Assembly (NCBI RefSeq): GCF_033115175.1
Contig: NC_084831.1
Location: 8,962,540 to 9,026,539 of the forward strand
Length of the DNA: 64,000 nt
DNA from: Lepus europaeus
Taxonomy: Eukaryota > Chordata > Mammalia > Lagomorpha > Leporidae
Reading direction: 5' to 3'
This document shows positions 1-10,420 of the stretch, one piece after another. Each line of letters starts with the position of its first letter. Position 1 is the stretch's first letter. Made by a program: the position numbers and the translations under genes. A model generated the notes under the pieces. The model was not told the DNA's origin. It saw only the letters and a list, made by a program, of their open reading frames with translations, and did no database searches.

Positions 1-895
1 AGGAAAAGACACAGAGTCACTTTGGAGGCACCTGGGAGAAAGGAGCAAGGTGACCCTCAGACAAGCATCCGCATTTGTCCCCTCGGCTGAAAAACCATCG
101 ATTTTCTCAGGGCGATGCGAGGTTTCCACGCCTCTACAGCACCCCAGGCCCCTCCGCGTATCTGACATCAGAGAAGGGCAGGGGGTTCTGGGACGTGGGG
201 GTGGGCTCCCCAGCGAGCCCTGAGCCAGGCCTGGCCAGGCCAGCAGGTGCGGCTTGTTGCGATTCCCCCAGCCCCGAATGCCTGGATGCTCCAAGCACTT
301 AAGAGTGGGTATTTTCTAGAAGGTGGTCCCCACACAAAGGCCTGGGTGAGCAGACCTCAGGCATGACACACGGCCCTGCGCCATTCTGCCCCTGGTCCAT
401 CCTTCCTCCCGGCCCCTCCCTGGACCTCCCTGTGTCCAGGCCGCAGGATGAGAGAATCAGCTCCCATCTCTTCCCCAGTGCTGTGGGCTGGGACGTGCAG
501 GCCACACGTGGCAGTGACTACCCAGGGAGGTGCAAGAGGGGCCCTCAGCAAGGTCAGCCCCCCACCTGGAGACCTGCACGGGCCTCTCCTGTGACCGCAT
601 GCACCTCACAGGTCAAGCACCCAGGCACCTGCTGGCTTTGGCTTCTCTTCAGTGGTTTTGTCTCCCAGTGGTTCCAGAACCCAGGCTGGGGACAGCGTGT
701 GGAAGGTGTGTTCACCCTGCAACAGTGCCTCAGGCTCGCTAGCCAGGGCCCTGGGCTGTCCAGGTTCTCCAGCCCCACCCTGCAGCAGAGACGGCAGTCC
801 CCTGATGTCCGGCAGAAGCAGAGCCTTGGAGAAGCACCTGGCCTTCTGCGGCCTCAACTTCCCCGTCTGGAAAACCAAGACAAGAATCCCCTTCC

Positions 896-1216
896 GGCCG
901 GTGCTGTGGCACAGCAGGTTAAAGCCCTGGACTGAAGCACCGGCATCCCATATGGGCGCTGGTTTGAGTCCCGGCTGCTCCACTTCTAATCCAGCTCTCT
1001 GCTATGGCCTGGGAAAGCAGTAGAAGATGGCCCAAGTGCTTGGGCCCCTGCACCTGCATGGGAGACCCAGAGGAAGCTCCTGACTTCAGATTGGCGCAGC
1101 TCCAGCCATTGCAGCCATCTGGGAAGTGAACCAGTGAATGGAGGACCTCTCTCTCTGTCTCTACCTCTCTGTAACTCTGTCTTTCAAATAAATAAAATAA
1201 ATCTTTAAATAAAAAG
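896..1216 (+). mobile_element. C-repeat SINE (CSINE), full length
   Basis: The tRNA-like head has a B-box-like GGTTTGAGTCC. The body has 'gatggcccaagtgcttgggcccctgc', followed by a CT-rich 3' part and an AAATAAA tail. A 12-bp TSD, gaat/cccc/ttcc type, is at 884-895 and 1217-1228 with one mismatch. Confidence 0.93.
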
Positions 1217-1261
1217 GAACCCCCTTCCCTGGCAACTGCAGACTTTCCAATGCCCATGTTC

Positions 1262-1345
1262 CTTGGCTTCCTAAAGAGACGTGGAGCTCAGAGACAACAA
1301 GCAACTTACACAAGGTCACACAGCTGTTGAGTGACAGAGCCACAG
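1262..1345 (-). mobile_element. MIR fragment, antisense
   Basis: The core 'caacttacacaaggtcacacagctgttgagtg' matches the reverse complement of the conserved MIR core remembered from other mammals. Confidence 0.8.
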
Positions 1346-2687
1346 ATCCAGCAAAAAGCCCTCCCTCTGAGCAGCAGGAGTGCTTAGTGGAGTGTGCACA
1401 GGAACCCCTGGGGGGGGCGGAACTGTTAAAATGCAGGTCCCCAGGCCTCGACCCCCCCCACTCATTCAGGAAGTAGGTATGGGGGCCCAGAATTCTGCCC
1501 CTCAAACACGTGGTTCTCAGAGGGTGTTTTCAGAGACACCCCTAAGCTGCCCCTTTTTGTGTCTTTACTTCCTGTGTCACCCGGGTGATCTCTGAGGCCA
1601 CTGGCTTCCAGGTCTGAGTGATGGGCTCTGTCTGCTTGGTGACAGCCCCTGGAGGTCACTCCCGGAAGAGTGAGAGACTCAGGAGGACGGGGCAGTGTGG
1701 GGACAGTCTCGCTCTCCCTCTCCACACCAACCAGATGGAAGCAGGTGTCGGGCTGGACGCTCCAGACTTCAAGTTCATCTCCACCACTCACTCCGTGACC
1801 TCGTGCAACCCACTTCACTTCTTCCCGCCTCATTTGCCTCCTGCCGGGTAAACTAGGTACCTGCCGGGCACAGGACAACTCCGCAAAGAGACACCCCTGA
1901 TGGAGGTGCTGGGGAGGCCGATCAAACCCAGGATGCCAATTCGTGGTGGATTTCAGAAAAATAAGAGACTGCCTTGTGTCTATGCATGTCCCAGCTATCG
2001 CCGGGGACATACTGACATTAAAATATTGTTCGTCATTTATCCGACACCAGATACTGATGGACATCTGGGGCATGAGGTCCGAGGATCCTCAGCCTCTTGG
2101 GTTTTCCTTTTTTTCTGGTTTGGTTTTGTTCCATGGCTTGGGCATCCCAGCATCCACTCGACCTCTCGCCTCCTCAGCAGGATGGCTCCGCCTCCTAGCT
2201 GAGCCTCAGACTCAGGCCTTGGGAGTCTGGATGGAGGGGACTAAGGACCTTCTCAGCTGCCAGTCCCTGCCTCCCGCTGTGGCCACTCGGTAAGAGGATA
2301 CTGAGTGAGCTCTGGCTTTTGTATCTGTATTTCCTGCTCCGGGTGCCGTGGCCACAGGGGAGGCTCACCTGGCACCGGAACACACTTCTGCAACTGTCAG
2401 AGTGAGTCAAGGTCACGGGAGGCAGCTCTGGCTCCCTCCAGCTCCTCTGGGGAGGGGGCGGGGGGCAGGGACGACAGCCAGGGTTGCTCTGTTCTTGCCT
2501 GTGGTTCCTTCCCCTGGGAGTGGCACAGGGGGCCCTGAAGCTGTGTCCAGACGGAGCCTGACTTTCTCGGGCAGGGAGCTGGAGGTTTGGAACCAGGAGG
2601 TCCCAGGGCCCCCCCAGCTCCGTGGGCCGGCAGGCAGGTCACTCAGGCTGCCCAGCAAGCGCAGGACGAGAGCAGAACGCTCACTGT

Positions 2688-2835
2688 GGGCCAGGCGCTG
2701 TTCTCAGTGTCTCACAGCCCTCCCCACGCCCCCAGGAGGCAGGTGCCGTGCCATCCCCTTGCACGGGGGAGGACGCTGGGGTGCACACTAGGAAGAATTA
2801 GAGGCAGCATGACAGTGGAAGTCACGCAGCTTGGT
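2688..2835 (-). mobile_element. MIR fragment, antisense
   Basis: 'ggccaggcgctgttctcagtgtctcacagccctcc' and the following 'aggaggcaggtgccgtgccatcccc' follow the antisense MIR consensus. Confidence 0.7.
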
Positions 2836-2939
2836 GGCAGAGGCTGGGCTCGTGGGCTCCGTGAAAAGTGCAAGCAACAGCACAAATGCACCCCAGGAGG
2901 GAGGGGCGTGGACGGCGCCTGCGGGTCACGACTTCCACT

Positions 2940-3090
2940 CGTGCCAGGCGCTGTTGCTGTGCCCCTCGCGGCACCCACGCTGGAGGGTACGCCTGAACGG
3001 ACCTCAGAGAGGGCAGAGACTTGCCTGGGACCGTCACTCCGAGGCCAGTTCTGAACCCGGCTCTCTCACTGCAAGGCCTGTGCTAGTCTC
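2940..3090 (-). mobile_element. MIR fragment, antisense
   Basis: The order 'gtgccaggcgctgtt', then 'agagagggcagagacttgcctgggaccgtcactccgaggccagttctgaacccggctctctcactgc' is that of an antisense MIR. Confidence 0.7.
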
Positions 3091-3384
3091 CACCAGCTAC
3101 GCCCCTGCGGGGTCACAGGTGGGGCTGTGGAGAGGAACTGCGCTGGCCACCCAGGGAGACCAGGCTGCCCGCGGCACTGCCCCTGGGGTGCTCTCCTCCA
3201 ACACTCACCTCACTCTCAGGCCTCCGGACACTTCCTGGCGCTGCACCTGCCCCTCGCCCCCACTCCCAGCCTCGCATCCCGTCCTGGTACCTGTTCTCTT
3301 CCTGCACCTCAGGTCGGGCAGGGTGCAATGCTGCTCTTGCACCCACATGACCCTGTTTCCATCCTAACGTCCACCTGTGCGAGG

Positions 3385-3500
3385 TCTCTGCATTGTTACC
3401 TGCACCCCGATTTCACGCACGAGGATGGTGGGGTTCAAGAGACTCAGGTGACCTGCCCAGAGTCACCCAGATCCTAAGCCTGTTCTCATCTCAAGCTCCT
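3385..3500 (-). mobile_element. MIR fragment, antisense
   Basis: 'gattcacgcacgaggatggtg...caggtgacctgcccagagtcacccagatc' is a MIR-like core, diverged. Confidence 0.55.
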
Positions 3501-3539
3501 CGGACTCCAAAGCAGCGGACAGTTCAGAGGTCAACCTAG

Positions 3540-3640
3540 AGTTGAAGAAACCGAGGCCCAGACAGGCGAAGTGGCCTGTTCAAGGTCACGGCCACTCATG
3601 GCAGAGCAGAGACTAAAACTCGGTGCTCCTGGCTCTGTCA
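3540..3640 (-). mobile_element. MIR fragment, antisense
   Basis: 'gaagaaaccgaggcccagacaggcgaagtggcctgttcaaggtcacggccactcatggcagagc' follows the antisense MIR core closely. Confidence 0.75.
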
Positions 3641-4331
3641 CACCTTGTCCTCCTCTGGAAAACAAAGGCAGCCAACTGCACCAACCCAACCAACCACGAA
3701 CCATGAGCACGCAGCACCAGGGCACAGCCCTACCCCTCTCTCTGGGCCAGCGTGTTCTGGGGGGGAGAGGCCGGGGACGTAGGCAGGTGAATGAAGGCAA
3801 AGTGTATAAAGCTGGGGCCCTCTGCGCCTGGCAGGCCGGGTCCTTTTAGGGATGCTCGCAGGACAGAGCCAGCCTGGGCCGTCTGGCCGAGGAACGGCCA
3901 CGGAGACGCCGGGTATGTGCCTGTGACGTAGGGAACCAGCCCAGGAGCACAAGGATTCAGCTCCCAAGCAAGCAGCAGCCTTGAATTGCCGTGAAAGACA
4001 GAGGCTCCCCCTGCGTCTGTGTCCCCACTGATGGTTCTGTGTGCTTCGCAGCTCTGCTTCTAACTGCCAGAACCCAAGGGGCAAAGCGGGCGGCAGGGTC
4101 TGGCTGGGAGACGGCCCTGCCGGCCCCAGTGCTCACAGGCTCCTGAGTGGAGGCTGGAATCCCCCAAAGGCAAGGTCATCCTCCTGCCCCTGTCGGGCGC
4201 TCATCCCGTGGGTGCCAGGATCCTCCGCTTCCCAGCTTGGCTGCCGCGTTACTCCCACTGCCCATCCCCGAGCCCCCATCCACCTCCCTGGGCCCTCGTG
4301 TCCCCATCTGCCAAGTGGGTGCGCCCGTCCT

Positions 4332-4346
4332 CCCCCCCCCCCCCCC
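4332..4346. repeat. Poly-C run
   Basis: Fifteen or so consecutive C in LRRC38 intron 1. Length is likely variable and prone to sequencing error. Confidence 0.85.
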
Positions 4347-4859
4347 GACAATAATTGAGCTGTGTCTGCACATCTGGGCTGAGAAGCCAGGGAAATGTCA
4401 ATCAGGACTGCACCTGTTCCGGGAGCAAACGGGATGAGAGGCAGAGGCCAGCTCAGGATCTGGGGCCACTGGAGAGCACCAGGAACCCGCGGTCTCACTC
4501 ACCATGACCATGACCTGGGCGCTGAGGGCGCCTAGGAGCCCCCTGCACCCACCAGGCCCAGTGAGCGCTCCTGGGCCCCAGGAAGGGAGACCTCACGGGT
4601 CTCTAACTTGGGAAAGGGGGTGGTTGGTGACACAGGGGAAGACACAGGCCTCAGAGCCCAGCAACTGCGGAGAACTCCTGAGGGGTCCCTCCCCGCCTCG
4701 CCCTGGGGCACAGACCCAGGAAGCCCACTCCCCCGGCACCTGCCAGGGCAGCAGCGGCTGGAGCTGCCTCCTCTTTAGTGTCAACCTGAAGCCCCCCAGC
4801 GCACTGCGCACCCTGGTGGCTTCTCCCTGCTCCCTGCCCAGCGCCCCCGGCCCGTTCAC

Positions 4860-5517
4860 CTTTGGGCAGTTTGGAGGCGTTCTCCTGGATCCAGGCGAAG
4901 AGGTGCGCGAAGTCACAGTCGCACAGCCAGGGGTTCCCGTCCAGGCGCAGGCTGCGCAGGGCCGGCAGCGCGTCCAGGGCGGCCACGCTGAGGCTGCGCA
5001 AGCGGTTGTCGTTGAGCTCCAGCACCTGCAGGGACTCCAGGGTCTCGAAGGCGGCCTCGTGCACCCCCGCCAGCCGGTTGTTGCCCAAGCTCAGCTTCAC
5101 CAGCCTCCCGGCCGAGCGGAAGGCGCCGGCGCCCAGCTGGGTCAGGTTGTTGTAGCTGAGGTCCAGGAAGGCGAGCTTGGCCGAGCCACTGAACGTGCCG
5201 TCCTCCAGCGAGCGCAGCGAGTTGTTCCTGAAGTCCAGGTAGACCAGGTCGCCGTAGAAGATGAAGAAGTCCTCGGGGATCCGCTGGATGCGGTTGCCGG
5301 CCACCAGCAGCTTGCGCACGTCCAGGGGGAAGGGGTCGGGCACGCTGGGCAGCCCGCGGTCGCGGCAGTCCACGGTGTGCGGGTCCGTGCAGGCGCAGCC
5401 CGCGGGGCACGCGTACCCGGGCCGGAGCGGCGGCAGCAGCAGCAGCAGCAGGAGGCTGCAGAGCCGGAGCGCGGCGCCGGCGCCGGCGGGGACGCGGGAG
5501 GTGGCGCGGGGGCGCAT
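4860..5517 (-). CDS. LRRC38: LRRC38 coding exon 1 (BK channel gamma-type LRR subunit), 5' part of the gene
   Basis: The exon encodes 219 codons plus one base. Residues 1 to about 36 form a signal peptide with a leucine run (22-28). An LRRNT cap follows, with Cys37, Cys41, Cys43 and Cys51 ([15 protein letters not shown]), then about five leucine-rich repeats (about 66-183). The start of an LRRCT cap has Cys199 and Cys201 (NPWLCDCDF). N-glycosylation sequons are at N98, N124 and N213. The frame ends in KLPK at a phase-1 GTGAAC donor just below 4860. The missing exon should supply the other two LRRCT cysteines, one transmembrane helix and an acidic tail. Known role: LRRC38 is a gamma-type auxiliary subunit that shifts BK (KCNMA1) voltage dependence at the plasma membrane. 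The start is the ATG at 5515-5517, directly before the signal peptide in a CpG island. Identity rests on the remembered human protein, which is nearly collinear from the LRRNT onward. LRRC26, LRRC52 and LRRC55 are paralogues and less similar. Confidence 0.95.
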
Positions 5518-6180
5518 GGCCGAGGGGCCCCGGCCGGCCGCGGCGACGCGGACGCGGCTCTCCGGGCGAGCCCTGGCGCTGGGCAGCGCGCCGGGGGTCC
5601 CGGCTGCGGGACGCTGGCAGCCGGAGGGCTGCCCGGGCGGGGAGGGCGTGCGCCCGGGCGCGCGGGGGCGACCGAGCGCTACGCGGCCGGACCGAGCGGG
5701 GCGGGGCGGGGCGGGGGTGGAGCGGGGAGAGGCGGGGAGGGTGGATTTACCCGCACAGGAAATCAGCCCGCTGCGAAATCCCGGCGGAGAGACGGGCGCG
5801 GGAGTCCAACGCGCCCCCTCCCGGGCTGCTTACGTCCGAGGCCCCGAGCCCTGGACTCGCCGCGCGGACCTGGCGGGCGGCACGCGACGACTGAGCTCCC
5901 TCGCGCAGCACCGAGCAGCTTCCAGGGGGCGTGCACCCCGCGCCCCGAGCCGCTCCCGCCTGGGCTCAAAGCCGTCTCCCCCGCGTGGCCGGACTGAGCC
6001 GTACCTGGGACCCTTTGGGTGTGCGCGGGGAGGAGCCCTCAGGGTTCGCGCCAGGGGTCGGCGGGCGGGGGTGGTCGGTCTTCCCTCTCCCGTTTCCACC
6101 TGCGCTTGGGCCGACTCCAGGAGGAGGGGGGGGGATGAGGCGGGCGGCTGCCAGGCCCCCGCCGTGGCCCGAAGGGAAGG
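5518..6180 (-). promoter_or_regulatory. LRRC38: LRRC38 promoter and 5' UTR region, CpG island
   Basis: Very CpG-dense DNA runs from inside exon 1 (about 4860) to about 6120, with repeated GGGGCGG Sp1-type boxes near 5697-5720. No convincing TATA box is seen, so initiation is probably dispersed. The 5' UTR start cannot be placed from sequence. Confidence 0.75.
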
Positions 6181-8374
6181 CCAGGGCCACTCAGCACTTT
6201 CCGTGCTACGCCACGGAACTGGCTGTTATTTGCTGGGGCCGGGATCCGCGCCCGCTCGTCCCCAGGCCCAACCGAGAGGCACTGTGGCCTGAGTTCCAAA
6301 CTTCGTGGCCAGAGACCCGTGCCCTTGTCTCTCTGAACCAGGTGAGCCCCGAGTGTGAAATGCTTGTCTCCCCAGCTCCTGGGGTGCGGGTGCAGGGGAC
6401 AGCGAATGGAAGCAGCTCCTAACACCAGCCCCATCCCTTCCCTAGGAAACCCCGGGCTTTGCTGGCCGAGGGGTGTGGCCAAGGAGCAAATCCTGGCAGG
6501 GTGGACTCAGCCTCAGACACAGGGGGGAGGACTCCTCTCCCTCTGCCCCAGCCTCTTCTAGAAACTTCTTAATGGGGAGGTTGCCACAGAGCCACCAGGA
6601 GGCTGTCCTGCTATGTTGGCTATTCTGGTCCAAATATCCTGGAATGGACATGCTCCCCTGGGACCAAAATAACCCAGGGAACAGCTGCCAGGGCCACAGG
6701 CCCCCAAAGACCCTGCCCCGGGCCCCCGGCCCTGCCTGGGATTGGTGGAGCCACGAAGCTAAGCCCCCGGGTTTTTTTCCAAAGTCTTGATGCCTCTGAG
6801 CCTCTGGATCAAACAGCTGAGCCTCTGGAGGAGCGCCAAGGGCTCAGCAGAGGAGAGTGCAGGAGCCCCGGGGTGGGGGTGGGGGAACCTCTCCTCCCTC
6901 TCCCAGCCCCCCCCACCTTTGTCCTCTGAGCTCAGCCTCCCTCCCCGGCCCCCCACTGATCCATCCTTGGTGCTTTGGAGGTGGGTGCCTGCCTCAGCCT
7001 GCATGAATGACACATTGTTAGCAGCCACACAAAGCACAGGCAGGTGGCAGAATGAATGCTATCCCCCGCCTCCTCCCTGAAATGACTCCAGCCTCAGACT
7101 GCTCCCCCCAGCCTGGCTTGAGCCCTCGGGAGCCTTGGGTTTGGGCTGTGGCCTGGCACAGGTGCAGTCGTGTGCCTGTGGGTCTGAGTGTGCTCACAGC
7201 CCCGCCTCCTGCCTGCCCAGTGGTCAGGACCCCGGCTCTGACCCTGACCTCGACGCTAGCCACAGGAGAGTTCACGGGGCCCCTGGGAAGTGTCTGGGGA
7301 CTATTCCAACCCAGGTTCCTGGGCCCCTAGAAGATAAACTGTTGTCACAGCTGCACCAAGTCTGGTGAAAAGTGCCCCTTTAGCTGCCAGGAAATAACCG
7401 GGAGTAGATGCTGCAGGTCTTGGCCGTGAACGGGGTGGGCAGCTCCAGTCCTTTTTGGGTGAGCGGAAATTTTAACGACTTTGATGAATGAAAAGGGATG
7501 AATTTCTGCTTAATGAAGGCAGAGCGCTTAGCTGTCTGTGCCTCGTAAAACAGAGACACAGTAAAGCGATGAACATGCCATTCTCAGCCGTGGCCGACCT
7601 CATCCAGAAACAGGGGGCAAGCCCGCCCTCCAGGTGGGGGAGCTGCTGGTGTGGGAGCTGGTGGGGACGTGGCCGGAAGCCTCGCTGTCGCAGGAGTCAC
7701 TTGCTTCTTGATCCGCGTGTCCCCAAAGCTTGGTGAAGCCAAAGCTCAGCTGCTCTTGTGCGGGTGACCATCGGCAGGGCCAGGCATGGCAGGAGTCCCC
7801 GGGGAGCAGGGATTCCTGGCGTCCCTGGGGAAAATGCACACTTTGCCACCTCTGATTCCGCCCCTGGCAAGACGCGCACAGCCGTGACCTCAGCAAGGGC
7901 GCGCTCTGCGCTCTGAGTCACTGATAGAGCTGGAAATAGACACAGGATTCCGAGCTCCCGCCTGCGCCGGTGTTGGCCTGCGAGCCCTGCCCGGGAGGGA
8001 GCCTTTCCCGATGGGAGGACCAACGCCGCCTCGGGTGAAGCCGGTGTGGAGGCAGCGCCAGAGAGCCATTCTCAGAGGCTGCACGCCCTGTGAGTGCTGG
8101 TGGAAGCCTCAAACAGGTGTGGCAAGTGCCCAAGGGCCGGGATGCTGTGCGCCGGATGCCCAGGCTGCCCCAGCTCCCGCAGCAGTCCTCGCCGGAGCTA
8201 CAGAGCACTCCCTGTCTTGTCGCCTCATCCTTGCCCAGGGCGGGGCCTTGGGGAGCTGTGTGGATGGTGGCCCCCAGAAACTCTCCAGGCAGAGCCCAAT
8301 CCCTGTAAGCCAGATCAATCCAGAATAAGGCTGTTCCTGTAGGGTCACCGGACCAGACATCGGAGTGAACCAAC
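6181..8374. other. Unique intergenic DNA upstream of LRRC38
   Basis: GC-rich, mostly repeat-free sequence 0.7-2.9 kb upstream of the LRRC38 start. No exon, RNA gene or mobile element is recognised. It may hold upstream control elements. Confidence 0.6.
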
Positions 8375-9020
8375 GGGGCCGGCTCGTGCACTGGGTTAAG
8401 CCGCCACCTCTGATCCCGGCATCCCGTATCAGAACGCTGGTTCAAGTCCTGGCTGTCCCGCTTCCGATCAAGCCCCTGCTAATGTGCCTGGGGAGGCACT
8501 GGAAGATGGCCCAAGTCCTTGGGCCCCTGCACCCACGTGGGAGACCCGGAAGAAGCTCCTGGCTCCTGGCTTCGGGTCGGCGCAGCTCTGGCCATTGCAG
8601 CCAATTGGAGAGTGAACCAGCAGATGGAAGACCTCTCTCTCTGTCTTGTTCTTGCTCTTGCCCTCTCTGTCACTCTGCCTTTCAAATGAGTAAATAAGTA
8701 AATTTTTTTTTGAAAAAAAAATTATTTATTTGAAAGAGTGGCAGAGAGAGAGGTCTTCGATCCACTGGTTCACTCAACAACCAGTGCTGAGTTGGGTTGA
8801 AGCCAGGAGCCAGGAGCTTCTTCTGGGTCTCCCATGTGGGTGCAGGGGCTCAAGCACTTGGGCCATCTTCTACTGCTTTCCCAGGCCATCAGCAGGGAGC
8901 TGAATCGGAAGTGGAGCAGCCAGGATTCAAATGGGTGCCGATTCGGGGTGCTGGCATCGCAGGCAGAAGCTTTACCCGCTACGGCACAGAGCCAGCCCCG
9001 TAAGTAAATCTTTAATAAAT
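8375..9020 (+). mobile_element. C-repeat SINE, interrupted in its tail by another SINE
   Basis: Head 'ggggccggctcgtgcactgggttaag' at 8375 and body to 'ctgcctttcaaatgagtaaataagtaaat' at 8703. The tail resumes at 9001 as 'taagtaaatctttaataaatgaatgaat' after the inserted minus-strand copy. Confidence 0.9.
8704..9000 (-). mobile_element. C-repeat SINE nested in the tail of the preceding one
   Basis: Antisense copy from 'attatttatttgaaagagtggcag' to 'gcacagagccagccccg'. It is flanked by the 9-bp TSD taagtaaat at 8695-8703 and 9001-9009, which shows it inserted into an existing SINE tail. Confidence 0.92.
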
Positions 9021-9347
9021 GAATGAATTACCCAGAATCCCAGGCCCCACGTGATGCCAGGATGCTGTGTGCACGAGTGGGAATCTCCGTGTGAATGCGA
9101 TGTTTGAATGACGCGAGTGTGGCGGGTGTCTGGTGATGTCACTGGGCTGCCGGTTCGTCTTGCTTCTGATCAGTGCCTCGCTGCCTGGGCAGGAGGCACG
9201 AGGACACCTCTGAGGCCCCAAGAGAGGAGACACACTCTAGCCCTTCGCCTGGGGCAGTCTAACGTGGGGGAACCTGCTGTTTGCTTCAGGGACACTGCTG
9301 GGTCTCTGTCTCCCACTAACTGGCCAAACCCGAGTTCCTCCATGTTA

Positions 9348-9362
9348 CCACCAGGGGGCGCC
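9348..9362 (+). promoter_or_regulatory. Candidate CTCF site (full consensus)
   Basis: CCACCAGGGGGCGCC fits all 15 positions of the CTCF core CCASYAGRKGGCRSY. It lies in non-repeat DNA 3.8 kb upstream of the LRRC38 start. Binding itself is not shown by sequence. Confidence 0.7.
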
Positions 9363-9849
9363 ACCTGCCGCCTGTACCGCTCACAGCTGATTCTTAATTC
9401 TAGTTACTCTCTGGCAAGCCTGGCCCCAAGTCACAGAATAAAAACTCTTCCTCTCGCTTCCTGGCTGGATCCAGGGAATGAATCTCCCACCAGCCTCTTG
9501 GCTGAGCCTGAGCCGCCTCCAAACACATTTCTGGTTCCTCTTACTCCATCAGTGTCGTGCAGAACCCCCCAAACAGCTGTGTCATGTTGACCTTCGAGCT
9601 TCATCTACCCCTCTCCCTGGCTTGTCTTTCACTATGTTCCAAGTTTGCTTCAGGAAACTTGGCTTCCTCCAGGGAGCCCTCCAGGATTAGCCTGAACAAG
9701 TCCCTGGGCCCCTTCATGCTCCATGCCAGAGAAGCAGTTCCATGCTAGACATGGGGGCGCCCAGGGCCTGGGAGGCGACTGTGAAAAGAAATAATGCCGG
9801 TTTGTCTAGAGCTCAAGACGCCCAGGTTGGTAGCAAACGTGTAATTTTT

Positions 9850-10060
9850 TTTAAGTGTGCTGACATGGGAGCCTTGGCCTTTGGACCAGTCAGTCTGGGC
9901 TCGAATCCTGGGCCCACCACCTCGCGCCTGCTTCTCTTCTGCAGGGGAAATAGTCTCTCTGAGCCTCAGTGGCTTCATCTGTGAAATGGGCACTCAGCAC
10001 CCACCCGGGGGCTATGGAGAGGATTCGGCGAGATCAAGTGCGGATGGGCACTTGGCGTGA
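9850..10060 (+). mobile_element. MIR element, sense
   Basis: The order of a sense MIR is visible: 'tttggaccagtcagtctgggctcgaatcctgggcccaccac', then 'tctctgagcctcagtggcttcatctgtgaaatgggcac', then 'ggctatggagaggattcggcgagatcaagtgcggatgggcacttggc'. Confidence 0.85.
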
Positions 10061-10286
10061 CGTCAGAGCCCCCGGGGGACAATAGTAGCACCAGGAAGGT
10101 GGGGAGGTTTTCACCCCGTGGACACCTCCTGCCGACAGTGATGTCCCAAAGAAGGGAGTGGACATTTGCCCTCGCGGCTGAGAGCCTGGGTGTAATTCGT
10201 GCTGCAGCTCCTGACCCGGCTTCCGGCTCAGGCGCACCCAGGGAGGCAGTGGTGACGGCTCCTGTACGTAGTTAGGTCCCCTCCCG

Positions 10287-10420
10287 GACTGAGAGACCGG
10301 CTTCAGGCTCTGCTCAGCTCCGGCTGTCTGGGCCACCGGGGAGTGAACCAGCAGGTGGCAGCACATACATCCACTCTTGCCCTCGCCCTCTCCCTCCCAA
10401 ACCTCCCAGAATTTTTAAAA
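10287..10420 (+). mobile_element. Degenerate C-repeat SINE, 3' fragment
   Basis: 'ggcttcaggctctgctcagctccggctgtctgggccaccggggagtgaaccagcaggtgg' and the following CT-rich 'cctctccctcccaaa' match the 3' third of a C-repeat. The 5' two-thirds is absent. Confidence 0.65.
10348..10362 (+). promoter_or_regulatory. Candidate CTCF site (full consensus) inside a SINE relic
   Basis: CCAGCAGGTGGCAGC fits all 15 positions of CCASYAGRKGGCRSY. The intact C-repeat sequence at this point is ccagcagatggaaga, two positions short of the consensus, so point changes in the relic created the full match. Confidence 0.6.

Larger units (their letters stand above)
1..4859 (-). other. LRRC38: LRRC38 intron 1 (partial)
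   Basis: The donor is at 4859-4858 on the minus strand (GTGAAC). The intron runs off the left edge and no LRRC38 exon-2 homology (CRFSLSLTDL-like segment with a transmembrane helix) is visible, so it is at least 4.8 kb. It contains one C-repeat and several MIR fragments. The stretches 1-883, 1350-2680 and 3650-4240 look like unique GC-rich sequence with no exon I can support. Confidence 0.85.

Noticed and set aside
1..4859. LRRC38 exon 2
   Set aside because: No frame shows the expected LRRCT completion, transmembrane helix and acidic tail. It is probably tens of kb further left.
4504..5997. A 497-codon open frame opposite LRRC38 exon 1
   Set aside because: It is the antisense shadow of a GC-rich, leucine-rich exon and its CpG island, low in stop codons. 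Composition is Gly/Ala/Arg-rich with no recognisable domain.
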